DNA of 32,482 bases from an uncultured Lachnospiraceae bacterium (GCA_947631605.1 CANRMC010000015.1:1-32482), one strand, 5' to 3'. Shown: positions 23,685 through 32,482, counted from the stretch's first letter. A program made the numbers and translations. The notes: generated by a model from the letters alone, not told the origin.

Positions 23685-24787
23685 TCTTAAGCTGCGGAAC
23701 GGGCGGCGGACATAATTCCGCTGCAAGAGCCGTAAAAGAAGAATGTATAAAACGGGGCTGGAACGCCGTTTTGCTCAATCCTTATAATCTCTGCAGCTCC
23801 GGTACGGCAAAGGTTATCGACCGGACCTATATCCGGCTCGTCCAGCGCTTCCCGAAAGCGTTCGGGTTTCTCTATCAGTTGGGAGAACTTTACCGCCGGC
23901 TGCCGTTTCGTTCGCCGGTGTATTTCTGTAATAAAAAAGCCGCGGAGTATATGAGAGAATACCTGAGAGATAAAAAATATGACGTCATCATCATGACGCA
24001 TTTATTTCCCGGAGAGATTATGACGCAGCTGAAAAACAGCGGAGAAAAACTGCCGCCGGTGATCTTTATCGCAACGGATTATGCCTGTATCCCATTTACG
24101 GAAGAAACGAAATGCGATGCGTTTATCATACCGTCGCAGGAATTGATCTCAGATTTTTCCAAACGAGGGATTCCGGAGGAACGGATCTATCCGATCGGTA
24201 TTCCCGTACAGGCGTCTTTCCGAAATCCGCTGACCGTTTCAGAGGCAAAGGAAGCGGCGGGACTTGAGCAGGACCGGGAATATATCCTCGTCTCCGGCGG
24301 GAGCATGGGCGCCGGAAAACTGTTTTCCGTTGTGGAAAAACTTCTTTCTAAGTGCGGGGAAAACGAGCGTCTGATCGTCATCTGCGGCACCAATGGAAGA
24401 CTTTATAAAAAGTTGCAGTCTAAGTACGGAAATGATATGATACTGATTCGGAAGACAGACCAGATGGCGGAATATATCCGGGCAAGCAAGGCGTATTTTA
24501 CGAAGCCGGGCGGACTTTCCTCTACGGAAGGCGCCGTTATGGGAACAATGCTCATACATCTGCCGCCGATTCCGGGCTGTGAAACGAAGAATATGAAATT
24601 TTATACAAAACGGGATATGAGTATCCGGTTAAGAAATTCAAACGAAGAGATCGGCGCGGTGCTGTCCGTTCTTGACGATACGGAGAAGCTTGCTGATATG
24701 AAAGCCAAGCAGCAGAAATTTATAAACAGAAACGCTGCCGGAGACATCTGTGCGTTTGCGGAACAGATGGTACGAAAAGGAGAGTAA
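23672..24787 (+). CDS. MurG/MGDG-synthase-like glycosyltransferase (diacylglycerol glucosyltransferase type)
   Basis: The 371-residue GT-B enzyme starts right at its first strand with LILSCGTGGGHNSAAR (4-19), the MGDG-synthase N-terminal signature. The C-terminal half has the GT28 motifs LVSGGSMG, CGTNGRLYK and KPGGLSSTEG. Members transfer glucose or galactose from a nucleotide sugar to diacylglycerol at the inner membrane face. I chose GTG 23672 because GGAGGTG at 23657-23663 is eight bases upstream. The frame is open further upstream to 23225, but that part only shadows the acyltransferase gene. MurG itself is less likely given the N-terminal signature. The exact sugar and lipid are unknown. 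Confidence 0.85.
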   Translation: MDALILSCGTGGGHNSAARAVKEECIKRGWNAVLLNPYNLCSSGTAKVIDRTYIRLVQRFPKAFGFLYQLGELYRRLPFRSPVYFCNKKAAEYMREYLRDKKYDVIIMTHLFPGEIMTQLKNSGEKLPPVIFIATDYACIPFTEETKCDAFIIPSQELISDFSKRGIPEERIYPIGIPVQASFRNPLTVSEAKEAAGLEQDREYILVSGGSMGAGKLFSVVEKLLSKCGENERLIVICGTNGRLYKKLQSKYGNDMILIRKTDQMAEYIRASKAYFTKPGGLSSTEGAVMGTMLIHLPPIPGCETKNMKFYTKRDMSIRLRNSNEEIGAVLSVLDDTEKLADMKAKQQKFINRNAAGDICAFAEQMVRKGE

Positions 24788-24805
24788 AAAGCAGGAGGAA
24801 ATAAA

Positions 24806-26065
24806 ATGGCAATGAAAAAGAAGCCGGTAACTGGCATGAAGGATATACTGCCGAAGGAGATGGAGATACGGGACTACGTGATCGGGCTTATCAAAGAAAC
24901 TTATAAGAGCTTCGGTTTTTGTTCTGTGGAGACTCCCTGCGTGGAACATATTGAAAATCTGAACAGTAAGCAGGGCGGCGAAAATGAAAAGCTGATCTTT
25001 AAGATCCTGAAACGCGGCGAGAAGCTCCGTCTGGAGGAGGCAAAAGAAGAACTGGATCTTACGGAAGAAGGACTCCGGTATGATCTTACGGTTCCGCTTT
25101 CCAGATATTATTCCAATAACGCCGGAAATCTGCCGGTTCCTTTTAAAGCGCTTCAGATGGGAAATGTATGGCGGGCGGACAGACCGCAGCGGGGCAGGTA
25201 CCGCCAGTTCATGCAGTGCGATATTGATATTTTGGGCGAGCCGTCCATTCTGGCGGAGATCGAGCTGATCCTTGCGACAACGACTCTTATTGGCAGACTG
25301 GATTTTCAAGGGTTTACGATCCGGTTAAACGACCGGAGGATATTGAAAGCCATGGCGGCTTACAGCGGATTTACGGAAGAAAATTACGATACTGTGTTTA
25401 TTATTCTCGATAAAATGGATAAAATAGGAATGGACGGAGTAAAGGAAGAACTGCTTGCGGAAGGGTTTGCCGAAACCTCCGTTTCCAAATACCTGTCTTT
25501 GTATGAAACGGTAACAAACGACGCGGCCGGTATCCGGTTTTTAAAAGAAGAATTAAAGGATGTGCTGCCGGAAGATACGGCGGAGAATCTGGAAACCATC
25601 ATGACCAGTGTGAACGCCGCGAAGACCGCGGATTTTAAGATCGTTTTTGATCCGACTCTGGTTAGGGGAATGTCATACTATACCGGACCGATTTTTGAAA
25701 TTGCCATGGATGAATTCGGAGGTTCCGTAGGCGGTGGCGGACGATATGATGCGATGATCGGGAAGTTTACCGGAAACGATACGCCGGCATGCGGATTTTC
25801 CATTGGTTTTGAGCGGATTGTCATGCTGCTTCTGGAAAGGGATTATCAGATTCCGCAGCAGCAGGGAAAGACGGCGTATCTGGTAGAAAAGAATATGCCG
25901 GCTGAGAAGCTTACGGCAATCTTAAACCGTGCAAAGGAAGAGCGGAAAAAGGGCACGCAGATTCATGTAGTTACCATGAACAAGAATAAGAAATTCCAGA
26001 AAGAAAAGCTGAAAGAAAGCGGATATGAAGACTTTGTGGAATTTTTCAGAGATAAGGAGATATAA
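24806..26065 (+). CDS. hisS: histidyl-tRNA synthetase
   Basis: The 419-residue class II synthetase attaches histidine to tRNA-His. It shows RYDLTVPLSRY (91-101), motif 2 region GNVWRADRPQRGRYRQF (119-135), and the histidine-specific LVRGMSYYTGP near 275 followed by GGSVGGGGRYD. The C-terminal anticodon domain is short. The full core and anticodon region argue against the regulatory HisZ paralogue. GGAGG at 24794-24798 sets the ATG. aspS begins two bases after the stop, the common hisS-aspS pair. There is no T-box leader: only 18 bases separate it from the previous gene. Confidence 0.95.
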   Translation: MAMKKKPVTGMKDILPKEMEIRDYVIGLIKETYKSFGFCSVETPCVEHIENLNSKQGGENEKLIFKILKRGEKLRLEEAKEELDLTEEGLRYDLTVPLSRYYSNNAGNLPVPFKALQMGNVWRADRPQRGRYRQFMQCDIDILGEPSILAEIELILATTTLIGRLDFQGFTIRLNDRRILKAMAAYSGFTEENYDTVFIILDKMDKIGMDGVKEELLAEGFAETSVSKYLSLYETVTNDAAGIRFLKEELKDVLPEDTAENLETIMTSVNAAKTADFKIVFDPTLVRGMSYYTGPIFEIAMDEFGGSVGGGGRYDAMIGKFTGNDTPACGFSIGFERIVMLLLERDYQIPQQQGKTAYLVEKNMPAEKLTAILNRAKEERKKGTQIHVVTMNKNKKFQKEKLKESGYEDFVEFFRDKEI

Positions 26066-26066
26066 A

Positions 26067-27859
26067 ATGGCGGAATCAATGAAGGGGCTGAAAAGAAGCC
26101 ATAGATGTACGGAAGTAACAAATGCCATGATCGGAAATGAAGTGACGGTTATGGGCTGGGTGCAGAAAAGCCGGAATAAAGGCGGCATTATATTTGTGGA
26201 TCTTCGGGACCGGAGCGGAATCCTGCAGATCATTTTTGAAGAAGGAAATGTGGGAGCGGAGGCTTACGAAAAGGCAGAGAAGCTGAGAAGTGAATTTGTC
26301 ATCGCGGTGACCGGAACCGTTTCAAAGCGGGAGGCGCTGTAAATACCGGACTTTTGACCGGCGATATTGAAATTACTGCGAAGAGTCTGCGGATCCTTTC
26401 CGAAGCGGAAACCCCGCCGTTTCCGATTGAGGCAAACAGCAAGACGAAAGAGGAGATCCGTCTGAAACACCGGTATCTGGATCTTCGCAGACCGGATCTG
26501 CAGAAAAATATCATGCTCCGCAGCAAAGTAACCAGTTCGATCCGGCAGTTTTTGACAGAAGAAGGTTTTCTTGAGATAGAAACGCCGATCCTCTGTAAGT
26601 CCACGCCAGAGGGCGCGAGGGATTATCTGGTGCCGAGCCGGATCCATCCGGGAAATTTCTATGCGCTGCCGCAGTCTCCGCAGATTTATAAGCAGCTTCT
26701 GATGTGTTCCGGATATGACCGCTATTTCCAGATCGCGAAATGTTTTCGGGATGAGGATCTGCGGGCGGACCGTCAGCCGGAATTTACGCAGGTGGACATG
26801 GAACTTTCCTTCGTGGATATTGATGATGTTATCGACGTAAATGAAAGGCTTCTGGCGAAGGTTTTCCGGGAAGCGATCGGGGTAGAGATTCCGCTTCCGA
26901 TCCAGCGCATGACATGGAAAGAAGCCATGGAACGTTTCGGTTCCGACAAACCGGATCTTCGTTTTGGCATGGAATTAAAAGAGATTACGGATATTGTTAA
27001 AGATTCGGAATTTGCAGTCTTTCGGAATGCCGTTTCGGAAGGCGGTTCCGTGCGGGGAATCAACGCGGACGGTATGGGCGCCATGCCACGGAAGAAGATC
27101 GATGCACTGGTAGATTTTGTAAAGGGTTACGGCGCAAAGGGACTGGCTTATCTTGCAATCAACGAGGACGGAAACTATAAATGTTCCTTCGCAAAGTTTA
27201 TGAAACCGGAGGAACTGGACCGGATTGTGGAACGCATGGAAGGAAAACCGGGGGATATGCTGTTCTTTGCGGCGGATTCCAAGTCCAAGCTGGTGTTTGA
27301 TGTACTGGGCGCGCTCCGTTGCCATCTGGCAGAAGAAAAGGGAATCTTAGACGCAGCCGAGTACCGGTTTGTATGGATCACCGAATTCCCGCTTCTGGAG
27401 TGGAATGACGAAGAAAACCGTTATACGGCAATGCACCATCCGTTTACCATGCCGATGGAGGAGGATATCTCCCTTCTGGATACGGATCCGGGTGCGGTTC
27501 GCGCAAAGGCGTATGATATTGTCTTAAACGGTACGGAACTTGGCGGCGGAAGCGTAAGGATCCATCAAAATGATATACAGAAGAAAATGTTTGAAGTGAT
27601 CGGTATTTCCGAAGAAGATGCGGAAGATAAATTCGGCTTTCTTCTAAATGCATTCAAATACGGCGTGCCGCCGCATGCAGGACTTGCTTACGGACTGGAC
27701 CGTCTGCTTATGCTGATGTGCCGGGCGGAATCCATTCGTGACGTTATGGCGTTTCCAAAGGTAAAGGATGCCTCCTGCCTGATGTCGGAAGCACCGAATG
27801 TAGTGGATAAAAAACAATTGGAAGAGCTGGGGATTGAAATTTCCAAACAGCCGGAATAA
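26067..27859 (+). pseudogene. aspS: aspartyl-tRNA synthetase, interrupted by a one-base frameshift
   Basis: The N-terminal frame starts at ATG 26067 (AAGGAGAT at 26054-26061) and encodes the OB-fold anticodon domain up to TVSKREAL, stopping at 26340-26342. The rest of the enzyme continues in another frame: AVNTGLLTGDIEI, then HRYLDLRRPDLQ, motif 2 FRDEDLRADRQPEFTQ, and motif 3 GLAYGLDRLLML. Adding one G to the GG at 26333-26334 gives KREGAVNTG, as expected in AspS, and a 597-residue protein of normal length. No other damage is visible. aspS is essential, so a sequencing or assembly error, or a very recent mutation with another copy elsewhere, is more likely than an old pseudogene. No canonical slippery heptamer was seen. 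Confidence 0.92.
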
Positions 27860-27904
27860 GAAAACCATAAAAACGGCTGCGGAAAGATAGGAAAGGATGG
27901 GATT

Positions 27905-28813
27905 ATGTACGATATCGTGATCATCGGTGCAGGTACCGCCGGTCTTTCGGCTGCCATATATGGTGTGCGGGCAGGAAAAACCGTACTAATCCTGGAAAGC
28001 GGTATGTTTGGAGGACAGATCGTGAATTCCCGCTGTATTGAGAATTATCCGGGGATTCCAAAGATTTCCGGTTATGAATTTTCCAAGCAGCTGTATGACC
28101 AGGCCGTTTCCCTTGGCGCGGAGTACCGCAGTACGAGGGCGGCGAACCTGCTGAAAAAGGACGGTTCTTTTACCGTTCTTACGGAAGAAGGTAAGGAAGA
28201 ACTTTCGGCAAAAACCGTTATTGTGGCAGCAGGCGCAAAACATAGAACCCTCGGTGTGCCGGGAGAGGAAAAATTAAAAGGGCAGGGCGTTTCTTACTGC
28301 GCGGCATGCGACGGCGCTTTTTTCCGCAATCAGGAGGTTGCGGTGGTAGGCGGCGGAAGCACAGCGCTTTCTGATGCGGCGGTGCTTTCCGATTATTGTA
28401 AAAAAGTATATCTGATCCATCGCAGGGATACATTTCGCGGAGAGGCGAAGCTTGTGGATACGCTGAAAGAAAAAGAAAACGTGGAATTTGTTTTGAACAG
28501 CCGTATCACTGCCATTCATGGAGAAGAAGCGGTAGAATCCGTGACAGTGGAGAATGTGTCTATTGGCGGAACGAAGGAACTTCCGGTACAGGGCGTTTTT
28601 GTAGCCGTGGGACAGGTTCCGGACAATCAAATGGCGGCAGGTCTGGTGGAGTTAGACGATATGGGATATATAATATCCGGAGAGGACTGTAAAACAAGCT
28701 GTCCGGGGATTTTTGCGGCGGGGGACTGCCGGACAAAGGAAGTAAGGCAGCTTGTGACTGCGGCATCGGACGGGGCGGTTGCGGCTCTTGCGGCGTGTGA
28801 ATTTATGATATAA
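27905..28813 (+). CDS. trxB: thioredoxin reductase
   Basis: The 302-residue flavoenzyme reduces thioredoxin with NADPH. It has the FAD motif GAGTAGL (8-14), the active-site pair Cys132-Ala-Ala-Cys135-Asp, a second nucleotide motif GGGSTALSDA near 153-162, and the FAD-binding AAGDCR near the C-terminus. Length is normal for the low-molecular-weight type. It starts 45 bases after aspS and is followed nine bases later by the prepilin peptidase. Whether it uses NADPH or ferredoxin cannot be fixed by eye, though the HRRDTFR stretch after motif 2 fits NADPH. Confidence 0.94.
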   Translation: MYDIVIIGAGTAGLSAAIYGVRAGKTVLILESGMFGGQIVNSRCIENYPGIPKISGYEFSKQLYDQAVSLGAEYRSTRAANLLKKDGSFTVLTEEGKEELSAKTVIVAAGAKHRTLGVPGEEKLKGQGVSYCAACDGAFFRNQEVAVVGGGSTALSDAAVLSDYCKKVYLIHRRDTFRGEAKLVDTLKEKENVEFVLNSRITAIHGEEAVESVTVENVSIGGTKELPVQGVFVAVGQVPDNQMAAGLVELDDMGYIISGEDCKTSCPGIFAAGDCRTKEVRQLVTAASDGAVAALAACEFMI

Positions 28814-28822
28814 GGTGAGGCT

Positions 28823-29494
28823 ATGGGAATCAAAGATATTCTTCTTTTAATTTTAGTATTTGCATTGGGAAGTACGGGATTTTATTTCTTAAAAATCCCG
28901 GTACATAAACTGCCTTCGGAGAAAACGGAGCGAAAGAAAGTGCGTGAAGTCATCGTGGCAGTTATAGGCGGTGCGGCGGCGGTATTTCTTGCCCTTTACT
29001 ATGGTTATACCCTTCAGGCGCTTACCGTTTTTATTTTTTATGCAGTGCTTATGGTCATTACGCTGATCGATAATGATACCATGGAAATACCGCCGGTTCT
29101 GAATCTGATCATTCTTGTGATCGGGGTGGTTTCCATCTTTACGATCGGGGATATTTCTATCAAGGATCGTATTATCGGGATGTTCTGCATCAGTCTTCCG
29201 ATGTATCTTCTGGAGCTGGCTGTTCCGGGAGGGTTTGGCGGCGGCGATATGAAGCTTATGTTTGCCGCTGGTTTTCTTCTTGGATGGCGCGCCCTTCTTA
29301 TGGCGTTTTTTATCGCTATCATTCTTGCCGGAATCTATGGCGTTTATGTTTTAGTGGCAAAGAAAAAAACAGGCAAGGATCATTTTGCCTTAGGTCCTTA
29401 CCTGTGTTTTGGTCTTGCAGTTTCTATTATCTGCGGCGATTATCTTCTGAGTACATACATAGATTATCTGAAACGGATGTTTACGGAGCAATAG
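28823..29494 (+). CDS. A24-family prepilin peptidase-like protein
   Basis: The 223-residue protein has six or so membrane helices. The aspartyl protease pair of the A24 family is visible: LIDNDTMEIP with Asp83, and FGGGDMKLM with Asp142. It lacks the N-terminal Cys-rich methyltransferase domain of PilD, as in TadV/CpaA-type enzymes. Such peptidases cut leaders from type IV or Tad pilins at the membrane. No pilin or pilus assembly gene is in the window, so the substrate must be encoded elsewhere. GGTGAGG precedes the ATG. Its stop is three bases from the stop of the convergent aminotransferase. Confidence 0.85.
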   Translation: MGIKDILLLILVFALGSTGFYFLKIPVHKLPSEKTERKKVREVIVAVIGGAAAVFLALYYGYTLQALTVFIFYAVLMVITLIDNDTMEIPPVLNLIILVIGVVSIFTIGDISIKDRIIGMFCISLPMYLLELAVPGGFGGGDMKLMFAAGFLLGWRALLMAFFIAIILAGIYGVYVLVAKKKTGKDHFALGPYLCFGLAVSIICGDYLLSTYIDYLKRMFTEQ

Positions 29495-29497
29495 CGG

Positions 29498-30550
29498 TTA
29501 AATGATCTCAAGGATCGTATTTACCATCAGGTCATTCTGCTTCGGATTCATGAAGCAGAAGCGGATATATTTTTCGTTCAGTCCCGGAATGTCGTCGCAG
29601 CGCCGTATGATAATGCCTCTTGAATGGCAATGGTCATAAACGTCTCTGGAGGTAACGTCCTTCTTCAATATTTTCAGAAGCATAAAATTCGCATCCGGTT
29701 TGATCAGTTTGATGGTCTTGCTGGTGGACATCGCGGAATATACAAGATTTCGCTCCGTATGAATGGTGGAACGGGACTCCTCTATGTATTCCGTGTCTTT
29801 CAGTACCGCGGCGCCGACAATTGCGGTAAGCGTCGGGATATTATTTGTAGTCGTTGTCATGTTGATGATCTGCATCTGAACCGGATTGTTCATGACGGCA
29901 TATGCAAGACGGATGCCCGGCAGGGCAAAGAATTTGGAAATGCTCCGGAACACGGCAAGGTTTTCATAGGTTTCCGTAAGCGGAACCGAAGTATATTTTT
30001 CATGATTATCCAGAAATTCGATGTACATCTCATCAATGATAAGGAAAATGTCTAAAGATTCGCACGCCGACGCCAGCGCTTCCATATCTTCAAACGGAAT
30101 CTTGCGGGAAGTCGGATTGTTTGGGTTGCCGATAATAATCATGTCGATGGAAGAATCCAGAGATGCGATAAAATCCATAACGGAAAAAGCAAAATCGTCT
30201 TCTTCCTTCAGCGCATAGTATTCGACTTCGCAGCCATAGCTGCGAAGAACCCGGTCATATTCCGAAAAACAAGGCTGTATAAGTTTTGCCTTCTTTGGTG
30301 CTACAAGCGCCGCAAAGAGGCGGATGAGGTCGGAGGAGCCGTTTCCCATAACGATGGACTCTGCCGGCGCAGAGGTATAGGCGGCAATGGACTGCTTCAG
30401 ATCGCCGTAATAAATATCCGGATAGTGGCTGATCGCGTCGATGTTTTCAGCGATTGCTTTTCTGGCGGACTGCGGAATACCAAGCGGATTCATATTCAAA
30501 TCATAACGTACGGTTTCGTACTGTTCCAGTCTGAGTGGATTCTTGCCCAT
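29498..30550 (-). CDS. PLP-dependent aminotransferase, HisC/CobD-like
   Basis: The 350-residue fold-type I enzyme has GNPNNPTSR (141-149), Asp173 in LIIDEMYIEF, the PLP lysine Lys206 in RSISKFFALPGIRLAY, and Arg214. The fold matches histidinol-phosphate aminotransferase and threonine-phosphate decarboxylase (CobD). The N-terminal part with LNMNPLG and HYPD fits this group. No histidine or cobalamin genes are adjacent, so the substrate is open. GGGAGG sits seven bases before the ATG (plus-strand 30558-30563). It is the only minus-strand gene, diverging from the DUF5717-like gene and converging on the prepilin peptidase gene. Confidence 0.88.
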   Translation of the reverse strand: MGKNPLRLEQYETVRYDLNMNPLGIPQSARKAIAENIDAISHYPDIYYGDLKQSIAAYTSAPAESIVMGNGSSDLIRLFAALVAPKKAKLIQPCFSEYDRVLRSYGCEVEYYALKEEDDFAFSVMDFIASLDSSIDMIIIGNPNNPTSRKIPFEDMEALASACESLDIFLIIDEMYIEFLDNHEKYTSVPLTETYENLAVFRSISKFFALPGIRLAYAVMNNPVQMQIINMTTTTNNIPTLTAIVGAAVLKDTEYIEESRSTIHTERNLVYSAMSTSKTIKLIKPDANFMLLKILKKDVTSRDVYDHCHSRGIIIRRCDDIPGLNEKYIRFCFMNPKQNDLMVNTILEII

Positions 30551-30591
30551 TGCAAAACCTCCCTTTCTTCAAAGGTTGAGATATTTTCTTC

Positions 30592-30620
30592 TTTTAAAAT
30601 ACTAAGTTATTTGCTATAAT
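30592..30620 (+). promoter_or_regulatory. probable sigma-A promoter of the DUF5717-like gene
   Basis: A perfect TATAAT (30615-30620) with extended TG, 17 bases after a weak TTTTAA (30592-30597), would start transcription near 30627, giving a leader of about 88 bases. An inverted repeat TTGCT-N11-AGCAA (30611-30631) spans the -10 element. On the other strand the same stretch reads CTATTATAG, so the divergent aminotransferase promoter may overlap. Confidence 0.55.
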
Positions 30621-30714
30621 AGATTGAGCAATTTTTTGTTTTTTTATTACTGATTTTATATTACAACAGAAAGTACAGTAATATCAAGTTTATTTTAGAA
30701 AAATGGAGAAACAA

Positions 30715-32482
30715 ATGAAGGGTATTGTTGAGCAGTATGCGAAGGGTGAGTTTGTCATTGACAGGCCCGAAGTCACAATTTCAGAAAAGAACTTCAAACT
30801 GAATATCGAAGCGGGTACCGTTTATGAAGGAAGCTTTGTTGTTGAAAGTAAAAATGAGTTTCCGATCAAGGGCATGGTATATGACAGCAGATACATCCTG
30901 CGGTTCGAAACCCATACATTTGTAAGCCGCAGATTTGAAGTAAAATATTCCTTTGACGCCACCTGTCTGGAAGCCGGACAGAACTATAGGGGACATATTA
31001 ACGTGGTAACGGACGGCGGTGAATTTAAGATTCCATATGACATTGATATTGTTATGCCGTGTGTCTGGTCTTTCGGAAATAAGATCGACGACCTCTTTAA
31101 ATTTGCTTCGCTGGCTGAGAATAACTGGTCGGACGCGGCAAAGATCTTCGTGCATGATGATTTTAAAAGAACCTTTATCAATCGGGAGCCTTTGATTAAG
31201 CAGATTTATGAGAGCCTTCTGGAAAGCCAGTCCGTAAATCAGGCCATGGAGGAATTTCTGGTTCTGGTTCATAAGAAACGTGCGGTCACGCTGTCTGTTG
31301 CGAAGGCAAAGCTGGATATGGACATGCCGGACGAACTGTCAAAGGTTATTATCAATGTCAGCAAAAATACATGGGGTTACACACATTCGGAAGTCCGGAG
31401 TGATTCCGAATTTATCATTCCTGCAAAGAAATCCATTGCAGCGTCAGATTTCAACGGAAATCTGTGCGGACTGGAGGTTTATATTTCTCCGGAACATGTG
31501 CCGGAGGGTGAAAACAGCGGAAAGCTCATCATTGAAAATATTTATCAGAAGATCGAAGTGGAGATCCATCTCAACCGTCCGGTACGGGTAGCCGTAAATC
31601 CGCAGATGCGGAGCAAGAACCAGCAGATTAAGAAAAATAAGATCCGTATCACAAGGGCATATCTGGATTACCGTATGGAACGGATTTCCCTCAATCACTA
31701 TATCGATGAATCTCTTGAGGCTCTGCAGAACTTAAATTCCATGGAGCCGGAGGAAGACATGTACCGTCTGGGTATCATGCATATGAATATCCTGCGGGGC
31801 GATCTGGCAAAGGTGGAGCAGGAATTCTTACGTATTGAGGCGGATGTAGACCGGAGTCTGATGAGCAATCAGCAGAAATGCTACTACAGTTATCTGAAAT
31901 CCATGGTATTAAAGGATGAGGAAACCGTTGTCAGAACAGCGAATATGATACGGCGGAATTACAGAACGCAGGAACCGAAAATGTTCTATTTCTGGCTGCT
32001 GCTTTTTGTGGATCCGGTATATGCGGAGGATAAATCGGCTCTCTATCGGGAATTGCAGGAAATGTATGACGAGGGAGAGAACAGTCCGATCATTTATTTT
32101 GAACTCTGCGATACCCTGAATAACAATCCGATGCTTTTCAAGAAGCTGACGGATTTTGAAATTACTGCTGTGAAATGGGGCATGCGGAACCGTTTCATTT
32201 CCGATGATGTATTGAATGAGTTTATTAAACTTGCCGGAAGGAATAAGGAGTTTAATAAGCAGATTTTTGATGTATTACGGAATATTTATGATAAAAATGA
32301 AGAGGAATTACGGCTGGAGCGGATTCGAAACCAGTATGGCGCTGACGAGTTTGATCTATATCGGGAACCGGCTATAGATCATGAGATGATCAGTCCGGAG
32401 GATGATATTCTGGCGGATGGCATCAATCATAAAATCATAGAGGGAAAACTTTTTGACAATGAGTATGAGGAAGATGTGACCG
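30715..32482 (+). CDS. DUF5717-like large protein, 3' end outside the window
   Basis: The frame stays open to the right edge, giving at least 589 residues. I recognise it, with moderate confidence, as a DUF5717-type protein of Lachnospiraceae, of unknown function. No signal peptide or membrane helix is visible in the part seen. The first ~300 residues look beta-rich, with two similar-looking segments (YEGSFVVESKNEFPIKG near 36-52 and GKLIIENIYQKIEVEIHL near 264-281) suggestive of Ig/fibronectin-like folds. The remainder from about residue 320 is helical and resembles tandem helix-turn-helix repeats. ATG 30715 has GGAG six bases upstream; an in-frame ATG at 30703 would lack a ribosome site. 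Confidence 0.75.
   Translation, partial: MKGIVEQYAKGEFVIDRPEVTISEKNFKLNIEAGTVYEGSFVVESKNEFPIKGMVYDSRYILRFETHTFVSRRFEVKYSFDATCLEAGQNYRGHINVVTDGGEFKIPYDIDIVMPCVWSFGNKIDDLFKFASLAENNWSDAAKIFVHDDFKRTFINREPLIKQIYESLLESQSVNQAMEEFLVLVHKKRAVTLSVAKAKLDMDMPDELSKVIINVSKNTWGYTHSEVRSDSEFIIPAKKSIAASDFNGNLCGLEVYISPEHVPEGENSGKLIIENIYQKIEVEIHLNRPVRVAVNPQMRSKNQQIKKNKIRITRAYLDYRMERISLNHYIDESLEALQNLNSMEPEEDMYRLGIMHMNILRGDLAKVEQEFLRIEADVDRSLMSNQQKCYYSYLKSMVLKDEETVVRTANMIRRNYRTQEPKMFYFWLLLFVDPVYAEDKSALYRELQEMYDEGENSPIIYFELCDTLNNNPMLFKKLTDFEITAVKWGMRNRFISDDVLNEFIKLAGRNKEFNKQIFDVLRNIYDKNEEELRLERIRNQYGADEFDLYREPAIDHEMISPEDDILADGINHKIIEGKLFDNEYEEDVT

Noticed and set aside
26320..26345. Programmed frameshift in aspS
   Set aside because: No X-XXY-YYZ slippery heptamer and no obvious downstream stimulatory stem were seen; a simple one-base loss explains it better.

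Overview
The window looks like chromosomal DNA of a Gram-positive, spore-forming anaerobe of the class Clostridia, most likely Lachnospiraceae. The grounds are the order of housekeeping genes (SCIFF peptide and maturase, fused secDF, recJ, apt, relA, MBL hydrolase, hemZ, hisS, aspS), a six-cysteine SCIFF peptide, a sigma-E-like promoter and a DUF5717-type protein. Genus cannot be fixed from the sequence alone. All genes but one are on the + strand, spacing is tight, and no stretch over 300 bases lacks a gene. I saw no tRNA, rRNA, CRISPR array, insertion sequence or phage gene.

Region 1 (1-9992) is a membrane signalling unit. It holds an FHA-domain protein cut by the window edge, a PP2C phosphatase, a transmembrane Ser/Thr kinase with a TPR-like outer domain, and a membrane-anchored acidic protein. 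That protein carries about ten T-[DEA]-[IV]-L motifs. The unit ends with a 1788-residue surface protein of about 13 Ig-like modules, followed by a terminator. Writer (kinase), eraser (phosphatase), reader (FHA) and a candidate multi-site substrate are therefore encoded side by side. This is the most promising system in the window.

Region 2 (10027-16147) holds a DHH phosphoesterase and a HAD phosphatase. Next come a TIGR04086-type membrane protein under a sigma-E-like promoter, the SCIFF precursor scfA with its own promoter, its radical SAM maturase scfB, and fused secDF, each block bounded by clear terminators.

Region 3 (16184-29494) is a long co-directional housekeeping run: recJ, apt, bifunctional relA/spoT, an MBL hydrolase, hemZ, a divergent PlsY-like acyltransferase overlapping a MurG/MGDG-synthase-like glycosyltransferase, hisS, aspS, trxB and a short A24 prepilin peptidase. 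aspS is interrupted by a one-base frameshift; adding one G restores a 597-residue enzyme, so a sequence error or a very recent mutation is likely.

Region 4 (29498-32482) has a minus-strand HisC/CobD-like aminotransferase converging on the prepilin peptidase with three bases between stop codons. It diverges from a large DUF5717-like protein that runs off the right edge.
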